Assembly: GCA_903813345.2 (NCBI GenBank)
Contig: CAIIXF020000012.1
Location: forward strand, 6,201,001 to 6,265,000
Reading direction: 5' to 3'
Source of the DNA: Owenia fusiformis
Lineage: Eukaryota; Annelida; Polychaeta; Sabellida; Oweniidae
Length of the DNA stretch: 64,000 nucleotides
Shown here: piece by piece, positions 13,501-28,500 of the stretch
How the letters are laid out: every line of letters starts with the position of its first letter
Numbering within the stretch: the stretch's first letter is position 1
Position numbers and translations under genes: made by a program
The notes under the pieces: generated by a model
What the model was told of the DNA's origin: nothing
The model's input: only the letters and a program-made list of their open reading frames with translations
Database searches by the model: none

Positions 13501-16500
13501 ATTTTACTCTTTGGCATTGTAGTCCGTTGACATCATTACCTACATATAGGGTGTTCAAAAAACGCAACCCAAAGAAATCGCTATATCTTGGAAAATACTT
13601 ATCCAAATATGTTCATATTTTCAGGAAAGAAAGGAGAGACTGTTTATGTATAGCTCCTGTTGTTAGTTAGTTGTAAAACATGATGTCTTGGACACTTGCT
13701 CAAAAGACAGTTGTACTTGGAAAATATTAAAATGCAGTCAGAAGTGACTGCCACAGCAATAAAACCAAATAACTTTCTAACCATGGTGTTTTGGCACTTC
13801 AGATTTGGCACAAATTATCCTCATTCAATGTGTGGTGAATTTGTTGAGTTTCATCAAAATCACTCCAGGGACTTTACAGTCATGGTCAAAATGCCTTCTT
13901 AAGTCTCCCTGGACCAGGGCGTTTAACTGCGATTTGAAAGAATTTCAAACATGACTGCAAAGTCCCTAAAGTGATTTTGATTTCACTCTACAAAGGAGGG
14001 CGAGTTGTTTGTAGAATGAATCGGGGGATTTTTTTCATGAATTTCGCTTATGTTTTTCATCCAAAAAACATCAATACACTTTAAAACATTTTGTTTACTT
14101 TAAGATTACACCATGTAATCCAAAAATATATTTCTCATTTTCAAAGATAATCCATGGATTAACACCCAGGTATTTTTATTTTTCAATCTTCAGAGGGCTG
14201 GGAATCAATGATGCTCAACGCTTTTGAATACGATAAATGCTGTTTTAAATAGGTTTTACGTATGCCAATAATTTCTCAAATTATGTAAGCTGAATGCATT
14301 CCTTAATCCCTAGAATGCCTATCATAATAACATTCTTTTGTCTTGGCCACTTAATATGTTTTGTTGCTGTCTGATCATCAAATCAAATTGTTGTTATTTA
14401 AAGATGTCAGTCAAATCTTGTGAAACAGCACAACATTTACCTAAATAACACGAGTACATATTATGTAACTCATTCATAATATTTCATGCATCAGGTATTA
14501 AGGCTTAGGGGATTAACTTTTACACATAAACTGAACTGACAGATGTGCACGCTTACATGTACAACTTCCAGGATTGTAAGAATTCAAAACTTGTTGATAG
14601 CCATATTTTCCTGAATGTGACATCGAGATATTGTGGCATTTATGAGTGGTAAAACATGAAAAAAAGCATTTTCATTTAAAATTAGCATATGATTTGAATT
14701 GATGCCAAGAAATGTATTAGTTAACTGTATCCGTTTTACATCCATTGCAGTTGGCTACATTATAAGACAAGGCATTCACATGCAAAATGTCAACACCTGC
14801 CATTTGTTACAGACACCAACTGCCAAACACCAACTGCCAAATGATAAACACCAACCACTGAACACCGTCCACAAAAAAGTTTGAGACCATAACAATATGT
14901 CACCACTTGTGGTGGTGACATAAAAATGATCATGGAAAATTGTATTTTTTTTAAAAAGTAGGAACTTCTGAGGTTTTTAGAAAATTGGAAGACAAGGAGG
15001 GATTCTGGGAAGGATATTAGGGTTATAAATTGCAATGAAACTAAAACAAAACATTCTTTTTCTCAAATATCACAGTGTATATTCAAATCACAAATACGAT
15101 ATCATACAATTACAATAAGGGTCTAGTGCACTTTCCATTATGATATCCCCATGAACAAAATGAATCATTTTTAGGTGTAACATAAAGAATTCAATGTCAC
15201 ATAATACTGTGGAAAATATTTGGGCGTTTGGACCCACGCGGGCTGAGGTTGAGGTCATTTAGTTCAGCAAGGGTGTATTGACTTGCCATTGAATGGGCTC
15301 CATTGACTTAACATGTGGATATCATCAATTCCAATAGAGGCCATTGGTTTCTATTGATTTTCACAAAAATACCTAAAATACACTATGACCTGAATCGATT
15401 GCAAATTAAATAATTTCACAGTATGACACAAATGGTATATCACATCAGATGTGCAAATATAAAGTTTGCAATCGATTCAGGTCATACTTCAAATTAAAAG
15501 ATTATACATTTTTTCCATCATTTTTTCCTACAAAATGGCTATAGAAAAATGCTTCAAAAGCAACTTTTATACTAATGAAATCCCATACAACTTTCTAAAT
15601 CCAAAGATTATACTGTTATGTTTCATTAATTAATAACATATTTGGATAATATGTTGGGATGTGTAGGATGCAAATGGATTTTGACAGACACAAAAAGACT
15701 TCTTGGTTTGGCATCTCTACCCCTGTACACCTTATGATTGAATATTGGCCCTAATAAGTGGCCCATTCATCAATACAGTGCTGAATATAGGTCAACAAGA
15801 TACTAGTGTACATATAAATGTAATAATACCTATAGCTAGGTCTGAATATTAAACTCCAGCCAAATAGAGCCACCACAATATTTCAACCTTTGTAACCCTT
15901 GCAAAAAGATTTTCTTGCAATAAAAATGTAAAAATAGCTTAGGGTACTTGTAAGCCAATTTGATTTTAAGGTAGACATGTCTCGATATTTTTCAATAATT
16001 TTCATGATTATAAATACCGATAATCAATGAAAGGGACAATATTTTCACATTTGTAATTGTATGTGTATGCATGGTCCATGTGTATGTTACCATAATTCTT
16101 TATATCCACTTAAAATGTAAAAAATTTTGCCCAATTTATAAATATCAGATAATTTATTCATCACCAAAATTAGTAAAAATTATCAACATGCAGAACTACC
16201 TTAAAGAGTTTAATCTCTCTCTCAGTCACAATCATGTCAACCAAAACTGTACTCGTGTTACATAATATAGGATTATACAGCTTACCATACGTGTGCAATC
16301 TATATAGCATCCACACTGACATCTTTACAGAATCATATATAATTTTTGAATATAAACTTATTCAACCCAATACACTGTGGCTAGTCGATCTATGTGGATG
16401 CAGTCAAGCACATGTAATGTTTCGTGAGTACCCGCCTCTGTACTTTTCAATGGAAGAAATTTGCACTTTTGTTTAAATAATCTACATTTACTCATCCGTG

Positions 16501-19500
16501 TATATCATACTTCATTGATTTACCAAACCAAAGCAACGCTATAAACACACATTCTCTGATAATTTTACAGCGAATAGATAACTCAAACGAGTTCACTCGA
16601 CCAGATTTATCACCTCGCTCATATCCGTGAGAAGGTATGTATAATTTGCCATAGGTTTACCTTATAATGGGGAATAAAAAATTCAAGTAATATAATTATT
16701 TCACGTACACAAATATGTCCGTGTGAAGTAAAATACAAATACAACGCATTTTATACTATTTTTGGGGTTATGGTATGAAATATCCGCTTTAAAAAAGCAA
16801 TTTAATTATGATGTATCATGTGGATTAGTAGACGTTCTAATTGGATTCAATGAACAGACTGGCTAGGTTTTAATTGAATCATTTTGAATGTGTGTATTTT
16901 TAATATTTTACATATATTTCTTAAACGCTCTCATTGGATACATCAGGAAGAAACAAATATGGTTACATTTTAACTTGAGTTGGGACAATGATTCAACAAA
17001 AATATAATTTTACAGTAGTATATGGTAAATATTTGATGCCCAACGATAATCTGATGTTTACTCAAGATGATGGACATTTTGATTTGATTTTCAATATATA
17101 TCACAACTATTTTGTAGATGGATCTGGTTGTCGTACAGCCAGTGGAGGAAACTGCCCCAACAGGCCACATGTGCGATGAATGCGGCAACCTTTTCAATAG
17201 CTAAAGCGCACTAAAAATGCATGGTAAAGAACCATGGCCTCCTCCACCAATGTGCTACTGCAATACTTATAGCGAAGCCTGTGTTGATCAGGACCATTTT
17301 TATTAGACTCCAGATGTAAATCTGGAGTCTATAGCTTTTGTCAGTATTCTTCTTCTTCTTTATTCTTCTACACACGTTTTCTCCTTAACTAGAAGACATT
17401 GAGTCAAGTCCTGTATATGGTCAATTTAGGTCCAGTATCTAGTTTCTCGGAAATTGGGTCAATTTTTTATCTAGGTCAAAGGTCAAGAACTAGGTCAAAT
17501 CTTAAATCTGTCTATTATCTTCGTCGTTATTTATCGAAACAACTTTGTCTTTTATCATCATGTAGCTTAGAAACAGCCCTTTCATAAGTGTGCCATCAGA
17601 TTTTTGATTACTGTTACCGATTTTGAGATATGGTGCCCGGAAAGTAGGTCAGAACAAAAAATACTCCAAATTCGAGATGTGAGTTATGATATAAGTGTAG
17701 AATGATCTCAGGAATCCGAATCTGCAAACCAAATTTGACTTCCGGTTCTGAAGTTATTGCGTTTTGAAAGCTCAAAAATCGCTAAATGTGGTGCCCATGT
17801 TAAGTCAATGGGAAAAAAGATTTTTTTGAAGTGAATAATACGAAATATAGACTGAGTTCAGCTAAATACAATGAAAGCTTTTAAAAGAATGGAACCTCAA
17901 AAGCCATCTAGCTTCAAAATTTGGACACCAAAATGCCTAGGTCAAAATCTAGGTCAAATTCAAAGTTTTTCCTTATTTTTGCGATTCTGACACTACACTT
18001 TAAGTATATTCTTCGAAATGGTGTATACATGTAGCCAAGAGTGTGCTAATAGTGTTAGCTTTTTGCCGTCAAAAAGTATTTTGACCCAATTTTGAGATAT
18101 GGCGTCCGAAAAGTAGGTCAAAATAAAAAGTTCTCCAAATTCAACGTATGAGTTATGAATTAAGGATAGAATTTTCTCAGGAATCCAAACCTGCAAATCA
18201 AATTTCGATCCGACTTCCGGTTCGGAAGTTATGGCGCTTTGAAATTTCGAGAAAAATTCGATCTGATGATAACCTTATAGAAAGTCAAGAAAAGTGAAAA
18301 AATTGAAAAAATACCTTTCCAGTCCATTTCCAGGTTCAAGTCAAGGTCCAGTCCAGGTCCAAGTCCAGTGTTTGTCTAGGTCCAAGTCAAGTCTATGTCC
18401 AAGTCCAGTCCAGGGCCTAGGTCAAAAGCTAGGTCAAATTCAAAGCTTTTCCTCATTTTTTCGATTCTGACACTACACCTTAATTATATTCTTCAAAATT
18501 TGGTATATATGTAGCCAAGAGTGTGCTTATAGTGTTAGGTTTTTGCTGTCAGAAAATATTTTGACCCACTTTTGAGATATGGTGTCTGAAAAGTAGGTCA
18601 AAATAAAAACTTCTCTAAATTTAACGTATGAGTTATGAATTAAGGATAGAATTTTCCTAAGGGATCTGAATCTGCAAACCAAATTTCGATCCGACTTATG
18701 TTATGGCGTTTTAAAATTTCGAGAAAAATCGATCTTATGGTATCCTGATAGAAAGTCAAGAGAAGTGAAAAAAATGTTGAAAAATCCATCCATCCTTCCA
18801 TCCATCCTTCCTATCTTATCCTTCCTTCTATCTATCTTTCCTTCATATCTTTTCCTTCCTATCCTATCCTTCCTATTCTATCCTATCCTTCTTTCCTACT
18901 CTATCCTATTGTTCCTTCTTATTCTATCCTATCCTTCCTATCCTATCCGATGTTATCCTATCCTATCCCTCTTATCTATCCTTCCTATTCTTTCCTTTCC
19001 TTCCTATTCTATCATTCCTTGCTATTCTATTCTATTCTATCTCATCCTTTCCTATTCTATCCTATCGTTCCTTCCTATACTATCCTATCCCTCCTTCCTA
19101 TTTCATCCATCCATCCATCCATCTTTTTCTGGATGACTCAGTTTATTCTGGATGACTCGGCTTATTCTGGATGACTTGGCTTATTCTGGATGACTGGGCT
19201 TAAAAAAGTCTAGATCTGGAGTCTGAAATTGAACTTGTTCAATTTCAAAAGTCTAGTTATATTTTATTATCATAAGAATTAAAAGTAAAAATGAATAAAG
19301 TCTTACCTCAGAAACTTCCCGTGAAACAGACGAAAGCCCATGAACCAAAAGCATTTAGTTTCCTTTCTGTATCTTACTTGTTTGGCACATGGAGCGGTGA
19401 AATAGTCCACAGTGTCCAAAAACAATAATAATCCTATATTGGTAATTGGAAAGATTCCACTTACCACGGTTTCAAAAAATTGTAAATAGATGATATAATT

Positions 19501-22500
19501 CTTGAATTTGGGTCATTTTTTTCAAGGAATCTGTAGGCTCTTTCAGCTGACCTGACAAAATCACCAAGATTTACAGATGGTCCATCTGTTGGCTGCCCAT
19601 TGTCACTTTCAAGAAATGTTAATGGCTCTGAAACTTGATCTGTGGGTATTTCAGTGGGTTGATGGTTCTTGGGCTCTGAATTCACTTGATTGGCGTACCT
19701 AATTTCAACATCTTCATTGTCATTATTACATGTTATGGACCCGTTTTTCAAATTAACAGTATTAGGGATGAAACCATAGTTTTTCCTTCTGTAATGGCAT
19801 TTTCCAGTTGACGGGACTATATAAAGTCTATCAATTTTCAATTCTTCATGAGGGTGTATTGTAATGGTGTGGCTAATTACTTCACTAAATAAGGAATGTT
19901 TATCCGAACAATGGATACAAAGAAAATCTGGCCAGTTGTCCATCTGTAAATAAATCATCATGATAAAAGCATAATTTATTATAGCATCCATTTGTTACCG
20001 TTCTGAATCCAAATGATACATAGTTGAATCCATTTGATACATATATGTTGACGTTTACAAAATGTTGTTCAAATATCTTTCCTATAACAGGACTATGCTA
20101 GCTGAAACTTTCACACATTGTCATACTATGTATATTGAATATGTATGCAAGATTTCAAGTCAATATGTTAAGTAGAAACTCTGAGATCACTTACCTCGAT
20201 TTTCTGTCATATTTTTTCAACGACCCCATTCACTATAATGTACGCGAGAACCCACGAAACATTGCATATAAATGACTGCATCCACATGGATCGACTAGCC
20301 ACAGTGCAATAAGGCGAGTACTAAAGAATTTACTTACCTGCCATCTAAAAATCTGCTTGGAACTACCATTGGATTACCATTGGATTCCTCCAAGAGAATA
20401 TTCTAGGGCGCATTCAGCTTACATAATTTGAGAAATTAATGGCATACGTAAAACCTATTTAAAACAGCATTTATCATATTCAAAAGCGTTGAGCATCAAT
20501 GATTCCCAGCCCTCTGAAGTTTGAAAAATAAAAATACCTGGGTGTTAATCCATGGATTATCTTTGAAAACGAGAAATATATTTTTGGATTACATGGTGTA
20601 ATCTTAAAGTAAACAAAATGTTTTAAAGTGTATTGATGTTTTTTGGATGAAAAACATAAGCGAAATTCATGAAAAAAATCCCCCGATTCATTCTACAAAC
20701 AACTCGCCCTCCTTTACCATGCAGTGAATGAAGATGATTTGTGCCAAATTTGAAGAGCCAAAACAATATGGTTAGGAAGTTATTTAATTTTTTTGCGGTT
20801 GCAGTCACCCCTGACTGCGTTTTTTCATATTTTTCTAGTACAACTGTCTTTTGAGCAGGTGTCCAATGCATCATGTTTTACAACTAACCATTTACAGGAG
20901 CTTTACATACACAGTCTCCTCTTTATTTCCTGAAAATATGAACATAATAACCCAGATGCGAGTAGAAATAATCTTGATTTACGTCATTAAAAATTCAAAA
21001 TTCAATCAAAGTGATGTCATATTTGAAATCTGCATGTAAAAGTACATCTAAAAATATGGTTTCGAAAATTGTTTATCAACTTTGAAAATTTAATTTTTTT
21101 TGAAAATGTGACTTCTTGTTCGGGTTGATTCCCCATAGACCCCATGATACAAAATCACAAAAAGTGAAATATCTTTTCTTGTATTGGATAGATAACATTT
21201 TCTTTTACTGGACATATTTCAGTTTGCATAACTATTAGATACATAAGGGTTATATGAAAATTCAATCATTAAAACAGATGTGATTTAAGTTTAAGGGAAC
21301 TTTCTCCTATACCCGCCATGCTATCTGACCCGAACGAGCCACCTGGTGGTGAATCTGGTAACTACCTACTCGCATCTGCGTTATTGAACCAGTATTTTTC
21401 AAGATATAGCGATTTATTTGGGTTGCGTTTTTTGAACACCCTGTAATGATTAACTAAAATATATGATATGTAAAATAAGGGTTAATACGAATAGAATAAA
21501 CAGGGAAATGTACTTGAAGTTGCATTTGTGTTTTCTGTCAGTCTGCAGTGTTACCCCTTTACCCAGCTCTATAGCGCGGTATAAGGTGACCTGATTATGC
21601 AAATGAGAAGACCCCGTTGGTTTCCCGTAAAAACAATCAAAACGGACGCAGACAATTTTCGTTTTAAGTGTTGTTTCTTAACGTTTCGTGACCAAAATTC
21701 CCTAAACTATAGGAAATATGTTAAGTTATAAGGATGGATTGATTTTACTTACCAATCACCAACATGAGCTGGCATATTCAGTTCTGGACTTCATGTCCAA
21801 AGGGGGGTAAGACACATCGTCAGAATCAAATTAAAGTTATCGCACCCCTAATTTAATTGGTTGATAGGAAAGTCCTGAGTAAGGACATTAGCGGTTACCG
21901 TTAGTGATTTGGTTTTCTGAATAAAAAGTCATTTTCTCCCACCCCACCCAATTGGAGTGCCATCTGGCGTTTGGGAAGTGAATCGGGACTAACTTTTTAT
22001 AAGGAGGTCCTAATTTATCTGAAAACATGTCAGAGTTCAGTGGGAAATCTCATTTTAAGCTGGCGGCGGAGTGATTTTGACCTTGGTGATTTTACAAGAA
22101 TTCTCTGAGAAATCTGACGATAGAGGGGGTTAGTGTCTTCAAGTTTATTTATTTCAAAAATTCGTTGGACAACCCATGGTAAGATTGTCATAGCAGGCTA
22201 GGCGAGTCTCTCCCGAACACTGTGGCATGTTGCACTAGGCTTGGATAGATCTACTAATCGTTCATAAGATACAGGGTAAAATGTTATAATGGCCATCTTT
22301 GGGAATCTACTGTAGTCTCCAACCATAGAACGGGTGTCGACTTTTGGCAAGCAACCGAAGATACCTCAAGAAAAGCCGGAGATTGCCGAAAATTGCCGAA
22401 GCTTTTCTTGGCAAACGAAGTTGGCCGAGGGTACCACGAATGTGAAGAGGACGTCTCTAATTGGTAAAAAAATAGAGGCTCGGTATTCTCCGTCAGATTG

Positions 22501-25500
22501 AATCGGCAAAATTCGGTTGTATGGTTTACCTTTGGTTGTATGGCTTACCTTCGGCTGCATGGCCCAACCTCGATTGAATGGAAAAGATGCTGTCCCACCA
22601 TAGAACAATATACGGTAAAAGGCCGAACGCCGAATACATTGAAATTGCGAACGAGGAACGTTCCAGGTATTACGTTCGCCCTTGATTTTTCTAGGACATG
22701 TGATACGTATATACAGAATTGGCCAAAAACATGATCAAGATCCGAAGTTACTTTTCAAATCATGATATCATAAACAGGGTCCAAAAATTGTGTAAATAAA
22801 GTGATAAGTGTCAACTATTTTATGTTATACATAACACCATATCGGAATAATGAACTCTCAAATTATGTTAGACACGCGTTATTTTGAGAGTGGTCTTAAG
22901 TAAACATACACATTTTTGAAACGTAATCACTCTATTTACTCAACTATCGTTTGATTATGCATTAAAAATGATTTAGCTTGCATTATTCGATTTATTATGT
23001 AAATCCAGACCCATAACTAAATATATATCCGTACATGTTAATGTAAAAAGCAATTTGTCTCGTAATATATTTTTAATAGTTTAGTGAATTTTCGTCACGA
23101 AACGTTCGAAAACAATGGGGTTCTCTTGTCTGCTTATCACTTGGCCATGCCATAGACTGTTGTGGGGATTGTCGAAGCAAGGTGACACTGAATAGTCGAA
23201 ACACACAACCACTCCGATTACATTTTACAATTAGAATGAGTGACAACGTACTAACGTCGAGTTGGACGTACTACGAACGGAACCGTCGTACTTCAATCCT
23301 ACTTTACGGGTTTAAACTGATTAAGAACGTCTTAACGACTGCTTATGAACGAGTTAGGAAAAATATAGCTATCACACTGCGTTCTTCAAAACTGGTTTTA
23401 AACTGTGTGCGAACGGAATGAACGTAGCTGCAACTTTCTAAGGACTATTTAGGAACTTCATGAACGTTCTCAGATTCAAAATTCGATGGCGACCATCAGG
23501 TAATCAGGTAATGATGACCTGTAGACTTAGGGACGCGTTATACGACGTCGCACACCGACGTGCTGCGACCTGAACGAACTGCGAATGAGATGGACGTATT
23601 GAAGACTGCTTATGAACGAAGTAGCTAATAATTTTAGACATATTTCCCAACCACAGCCTGATTGAGCCCATTTTACGATGTTAGGACTGCCAAGAACGGG
23701 TAAGAACTTGTTTGTGATAGGGGGATTACCGCGTTTGTCAACCGCGTTTAACAACAGATTAATAAACCGTAATATCTTTCAAAAGAATTATGCGAGTGAA
23801 GGTCCACTTGAATAAGCTGTTTTTGTTGAAAATGTGCGACCAAGTTATTCGCACTGGAAGGCCTATTAATATTTTTCGTAATACTCGTGGAGATAACTCA
23901 TTTATATATTACACAATTGACCAGCGCCGCGGACATTCAAAAATGCAGCCTCAGTATTAACCTTTATTTACATACCACACATTAGTTAATCTATTATGTA
24001 GCTAATGACGTGGATTGATTAGAATAATATTGAAGAAAATAACCCAAAAAAGATAAAGAAAAATGTGCCAAAATTTTTTGAAAACCCATCCCCTTTGTCC
24101 ACTAATGTATCAGGTCTATACTAAGCCCCAAATATCGTTTCGTTCGGTACATATTCTAAGCCCTAGATAGTAAATAAACCCTAGGTCTATTCAATAGACT
24201 CTTTAGATTACATAGACCAATCTTGTAGAGTTTAATGAGCAGTCGTGCCATCATTCTGTCCTGATAGAAAAATAAATGTTATGTATACACAAAATCAGAG
24301 CTTATCTTGTGAATCTCACCTACTCTGCAGCATTGTTCAGATTTATGTTGAATAGATGCACCGACACATTCAGTACGATCAATAATCTCTCGTTTGCTGA
24401 CACAAGAGCAGTCAGTACAAGTCCTTGTTCGATTGCACGTCCTAATACCATACTCAGCACAGGGCTCGGTAACGTCACCTCTATTTGTTTGATCATCAGA
24501 CTCCATACATGAGCTATAGACCCATTCGCTCCATTCAGTCCATTTACACTCTAATGTAAATTTAATTCAGACAATTACAAAAACTTTTCTTTACAGAACA
24601 CGTTGAAAAAGCAAACATATGACAACCTTTTTCGATTTTAGAATATTTTTGGATCAAATCATACCCATCATATGTATTTTATAAAAATCCTATTGTTCAT
24701 ACTTTTTATAAAGCAAACAAAAGATGTGTTATGCTTTTCTTTTTTTCTGTAGAATTCCTAGTGATAGAGGGTTTACATCATTTTGGAAATGTTGAACTTG
24801 AAATGGTGGTAGACCATACATTTATAATTCACCAGTACGTGTTGGTTGCCTTTTGTTATCCCATTACTATCTGATTCTGCCCTTTAAGGAAGCGACATTT
24901 TGACACTGACATCTTAATTTCAAATTCACTTAGCTCGAAAAGTACAATGGGACATCTCAATCAATATTAACAGTCACGAGGAATGCTGTTTCAATTGTTA
25001 TCTTTGCTAACAAGGGGTCTGTTATTTGGGCATAGTTATAAAATAACATATTTACAAACTTACTTTTACAACATTGAGTATTGCATTTTTCAGTTCTTCT
25101 TTGTTCCGAATCTCCCCGACAAACCCCTGAAGTCCCAAAGTTTCCAAATTCTTTAGTTCTTGTCCTGTATTTAGCTAAAGAGCCACCTCCACAGTCCGCT
25201 GAACATTTTTCATCTTGTCTTGTTGTCCAAGGGGTCCATTGGGACCACTCACAGCCTTAAAACAATTTCAAGATGATTCACGCGTTTTTATTGGAAATTT
25301 CAAATTAAGTTAAGACAAGCGGATTATAGTTAAGCTATATACTATAGACCAAAGAGCAGGTATTATTATGACGATTAACAACCACTTTTTAAGCACTAAA
25401 CGAAAACATTTAATGCAGGCCAGGTATAGTGTCGACGAATAAGTACCTGGTGAAATATTGACTTTGTTCATAGTTTATAGAAGGCGTGAAAACAGCTACG

Positions 25501-28500
25501 TTAGAATTTATCTAGTAGTGTGAAATCTTATTTTAAATCGTATCTTCATGAAATATTAATATTCTATAGGTACCATCTCTAGTAACCCAAAGACTTCATT
25601 TGGACCAATGACAACAATACAAACTGATTAATTGTATATTATTCAGAACAGACGACCATCAAAATATTTTTCCAATGACTCATAACATCATAAAGTCCTA
25701 ATCAAAAATAAGCTCTTATAAATGTGTTAAATTTTACTTACATGGACCAGCGTCACACTTCTCAGAACGTGTTTGTTCTGAATCTCCTGGACACGACGCT
25801 GAATTTCCACCAGCGCCAAATATTTTCGTTCTCGTCCGGTATTTATCTATAGTCCCTTCCCCACAGTTTGCAGAACATTGTTTTCCCGAGTCACCGTTTC
25901 TTCTACTAACCCATGGACTCCACTGGGACCATTGACAACCTTAGACGATACAAAACAATACAGAATTATTTGCGGTAGTCAAATAACTTCAAATAACTTC
26001 AGAATCAATACAATACAATTTTTCTATTATTTTCTATTTCTATTATTAGAGGAAACTTACAAGGACCAGTATTACACTTCTCAGAACGTTTTTGTGCTGA
26101 ATCGCCAGGACACGTTGCTGAATTTCCAGCGGAGCCAAATATCTTTGTTCTTGTCCGAGATTTATCTATGGTACCAACTCCACAGTTTGCAGAGCATCGA
26201 TTCTCTGACTCCCATTGACTCCATTGAGACCACTGACAACCTAAGACAATAAAAAACAAGTTATGTTCTACTTGTACAGACGACTAATGTCACTTTACTC
26301 CTAAACTTCTAACCTCAATGTCGTATTTATTGAACCAACTATGTATATATGAAACTGTATTCTTATTAATAAGATAAGATGAAGCTTACATGGACCAGCA
26401 TTACACGTCTCAACACGTTTTTGTTCTGAAACACCTAGACACGATGCGGAATTTCCACTGGAGCCAAATATTTTTTTTCTCGTACGATATTTATCTACGG
26501 AGCCTTCTCCACATTTCGAAGAACATTGTCTTCCTGAACCACCATTTCTAGTGACCCATGTACTCCATTGGGACCACTGACAACCTAAGATTAGTAGAGA
26601 TTACCAAAATCGAAATATCTTAAACACTACAGCAACTAAATCAAATATAACATATCCTAAAATTGAATGTAGATGTGATCAATTTCCACTTATTTCGTAA
26701 ATGGAAGCTTACATGGACCAGCATTACACCTTTCAGCACGTTTTTGTTCTGAGTCTCCAGGACATGTTGCTGAATTCCCCCCAGGGCCAAATATCTTTGT
26801 TCTCGTGCGATACTTATCTATGGAACCTTCTCCACATTTCACAGAGCATTGTCTTCCTGAACCACCATTTCTAGTGACCCATGTACTCCATTGGGACCAC
26901 TGACAACCTAAGAGAATACAAAATAATACATCTTTTCTTTGGTAGAGATTACCAAAATCGAAATATCTTAAACACAACAGCAACTAAATCAAATATATAA
27001 TATCCTAAAATTGAATGTTAGCTATGTAGATGTGATAAATTTACACTTATTTCGTAAACGGAAGCTTACATGGACCAGCATTACACCTTTCAGCACGTTT
27101 TTGTTCTGAATCTCCTGGACATGTTGCTGAATTTCCCCCAGGGCCAAATATCTTTGTTCTCGTACGATACTTATCTATGGAACCTTCTCCACATTTCGCA
27201 GAGCATTGTCTTCCTGAACCACCATTTCTAGTGACCCATGTACTCCATTGGGACCACTGACAACCTAAGATAATACAAAATAATACATCTTTTCTTTGGA
27301 AGAGATTACCAAAATCGAAAGCAACACGAAAGCAACTAAATCAAATATAAAATATCCTAAAATTGAAACGTAGATGTGATAAATTTACACTTATTTCGTT
27401 ATGGAAGCTTACATGGACCAGCATTACACCTTTCAGCACGTTTTTGTTCTGAATCTCCAGGACATGTTGCTGAATTTCCCCCAGGGCCAAATATTTTTGT
27501 TCTTGTACGATACTTATCTATGGAACCTTCTCCACATTTCGCAGAGCATTGTCTTCCTGAACCACCATTTCTAGTGACCCATGTACTCCATTGGGACCAC
27601 TGACAACCTAAGATAATACAAAATAATACATCTTTTCTTTGGTAGAGATTACAAAAATCGAAATATCTTAAACACTACAACAACTAAATCAAATATAAAA
27701 TATCCTAAAATTGAAAGAAGATGTGACAAGTTTACACTTATTTCGTAAATGGAAACTTACATGGACCAGCATTGCACTTCTCAGAACGTTTTTGCTCTGA
27801 ATCTCCAGGACATGTTGCTGAATTTCCCCCACGGCCAAATATTTTTGTTCTCGTACGATACTTATCTATGGAACCTTCTCCACATTTCGCAGAGCATTGT
27901 TTTCCTGAACCACCATTTCTAGTGACCCATGTACTCCATTGGGACCACTGACAACCTAACCAAAATCGAAATATCTTAAACACTACAGCAACTAAATCAA
28001 ATATAAAATATCCTAAAATTGAATGTAGATGTGATAAATTTACACTTATTTCCTAAATGGAAGCTTACATGGACCAGCATTACACCTTTCAGCACGTTTT
28101 TGTTCTGAATCTCCAGGACAAGTGGCTGAATTCCCCCCAGGGCCAAATATCTTTGTTCTAGTGCGATACTTATCTATTGAACCTTCTCCACATTTCGCAG
28201 AGCATTGTCTTCCTGAACCACCATTTCTAGTGACCCATGTACTCCATTGGGACCACTGACAACCTAAGATAATACAAAACAATACATCTTTCCTTTGGTA
28301 GGAATTACCAAAATCGAAATATCTTAAACATTACAACAACTATATCAAATATAAAATATCCTAAAATTGAATGTAGATGTGATAAATTTACACTTATTTC
28401 GTAAATGGAAGCTTACATGGACCAGCATTACACTTTTCAGAACGTTTTTGTTCTGAATCTCCAGGACATGTTGCTGAATTTCCCCCAGGGCCAAATATCT

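Larger units (their letters stand above)
13547..21443. mobile_element. 7.9 kb TA-flanked element with long inverted ends and internal gene
   Basis: Left end taTAGGGTGTTCAAAAAAC and right end GTTTTTTGAACACCCTGta are inverted and flanked by TA, as in Tc1/mariner. Arms stay similar for about 750 bp (13547-14310 against 20400-21443, the latter with a nested 440-bp insert). Both arms keep a fragment resembling a transposase N-terminal helix-turn-helix (minus 20874 to 20800: WTPAQKTVVLEKYEKTQSG), without a catalytic domain. A second inverted pair joins 16380-16440 and 20245-20310. It carries a spliced minus-strand gene at 19.4-20.4 kb and a nested repeat at 17.3-19.3 kb. It sits in a gene A intron between exons 30 and 29. 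Superfamily assignment rests on ends and TA only. Confidence 0.6.

Noticed and set aside
18765-19174. Open frames of 123 and 74 codons rich in Pro, Ser, Tyr and Leu
   Set aside because: They are translations of the (TATCC)n tract.
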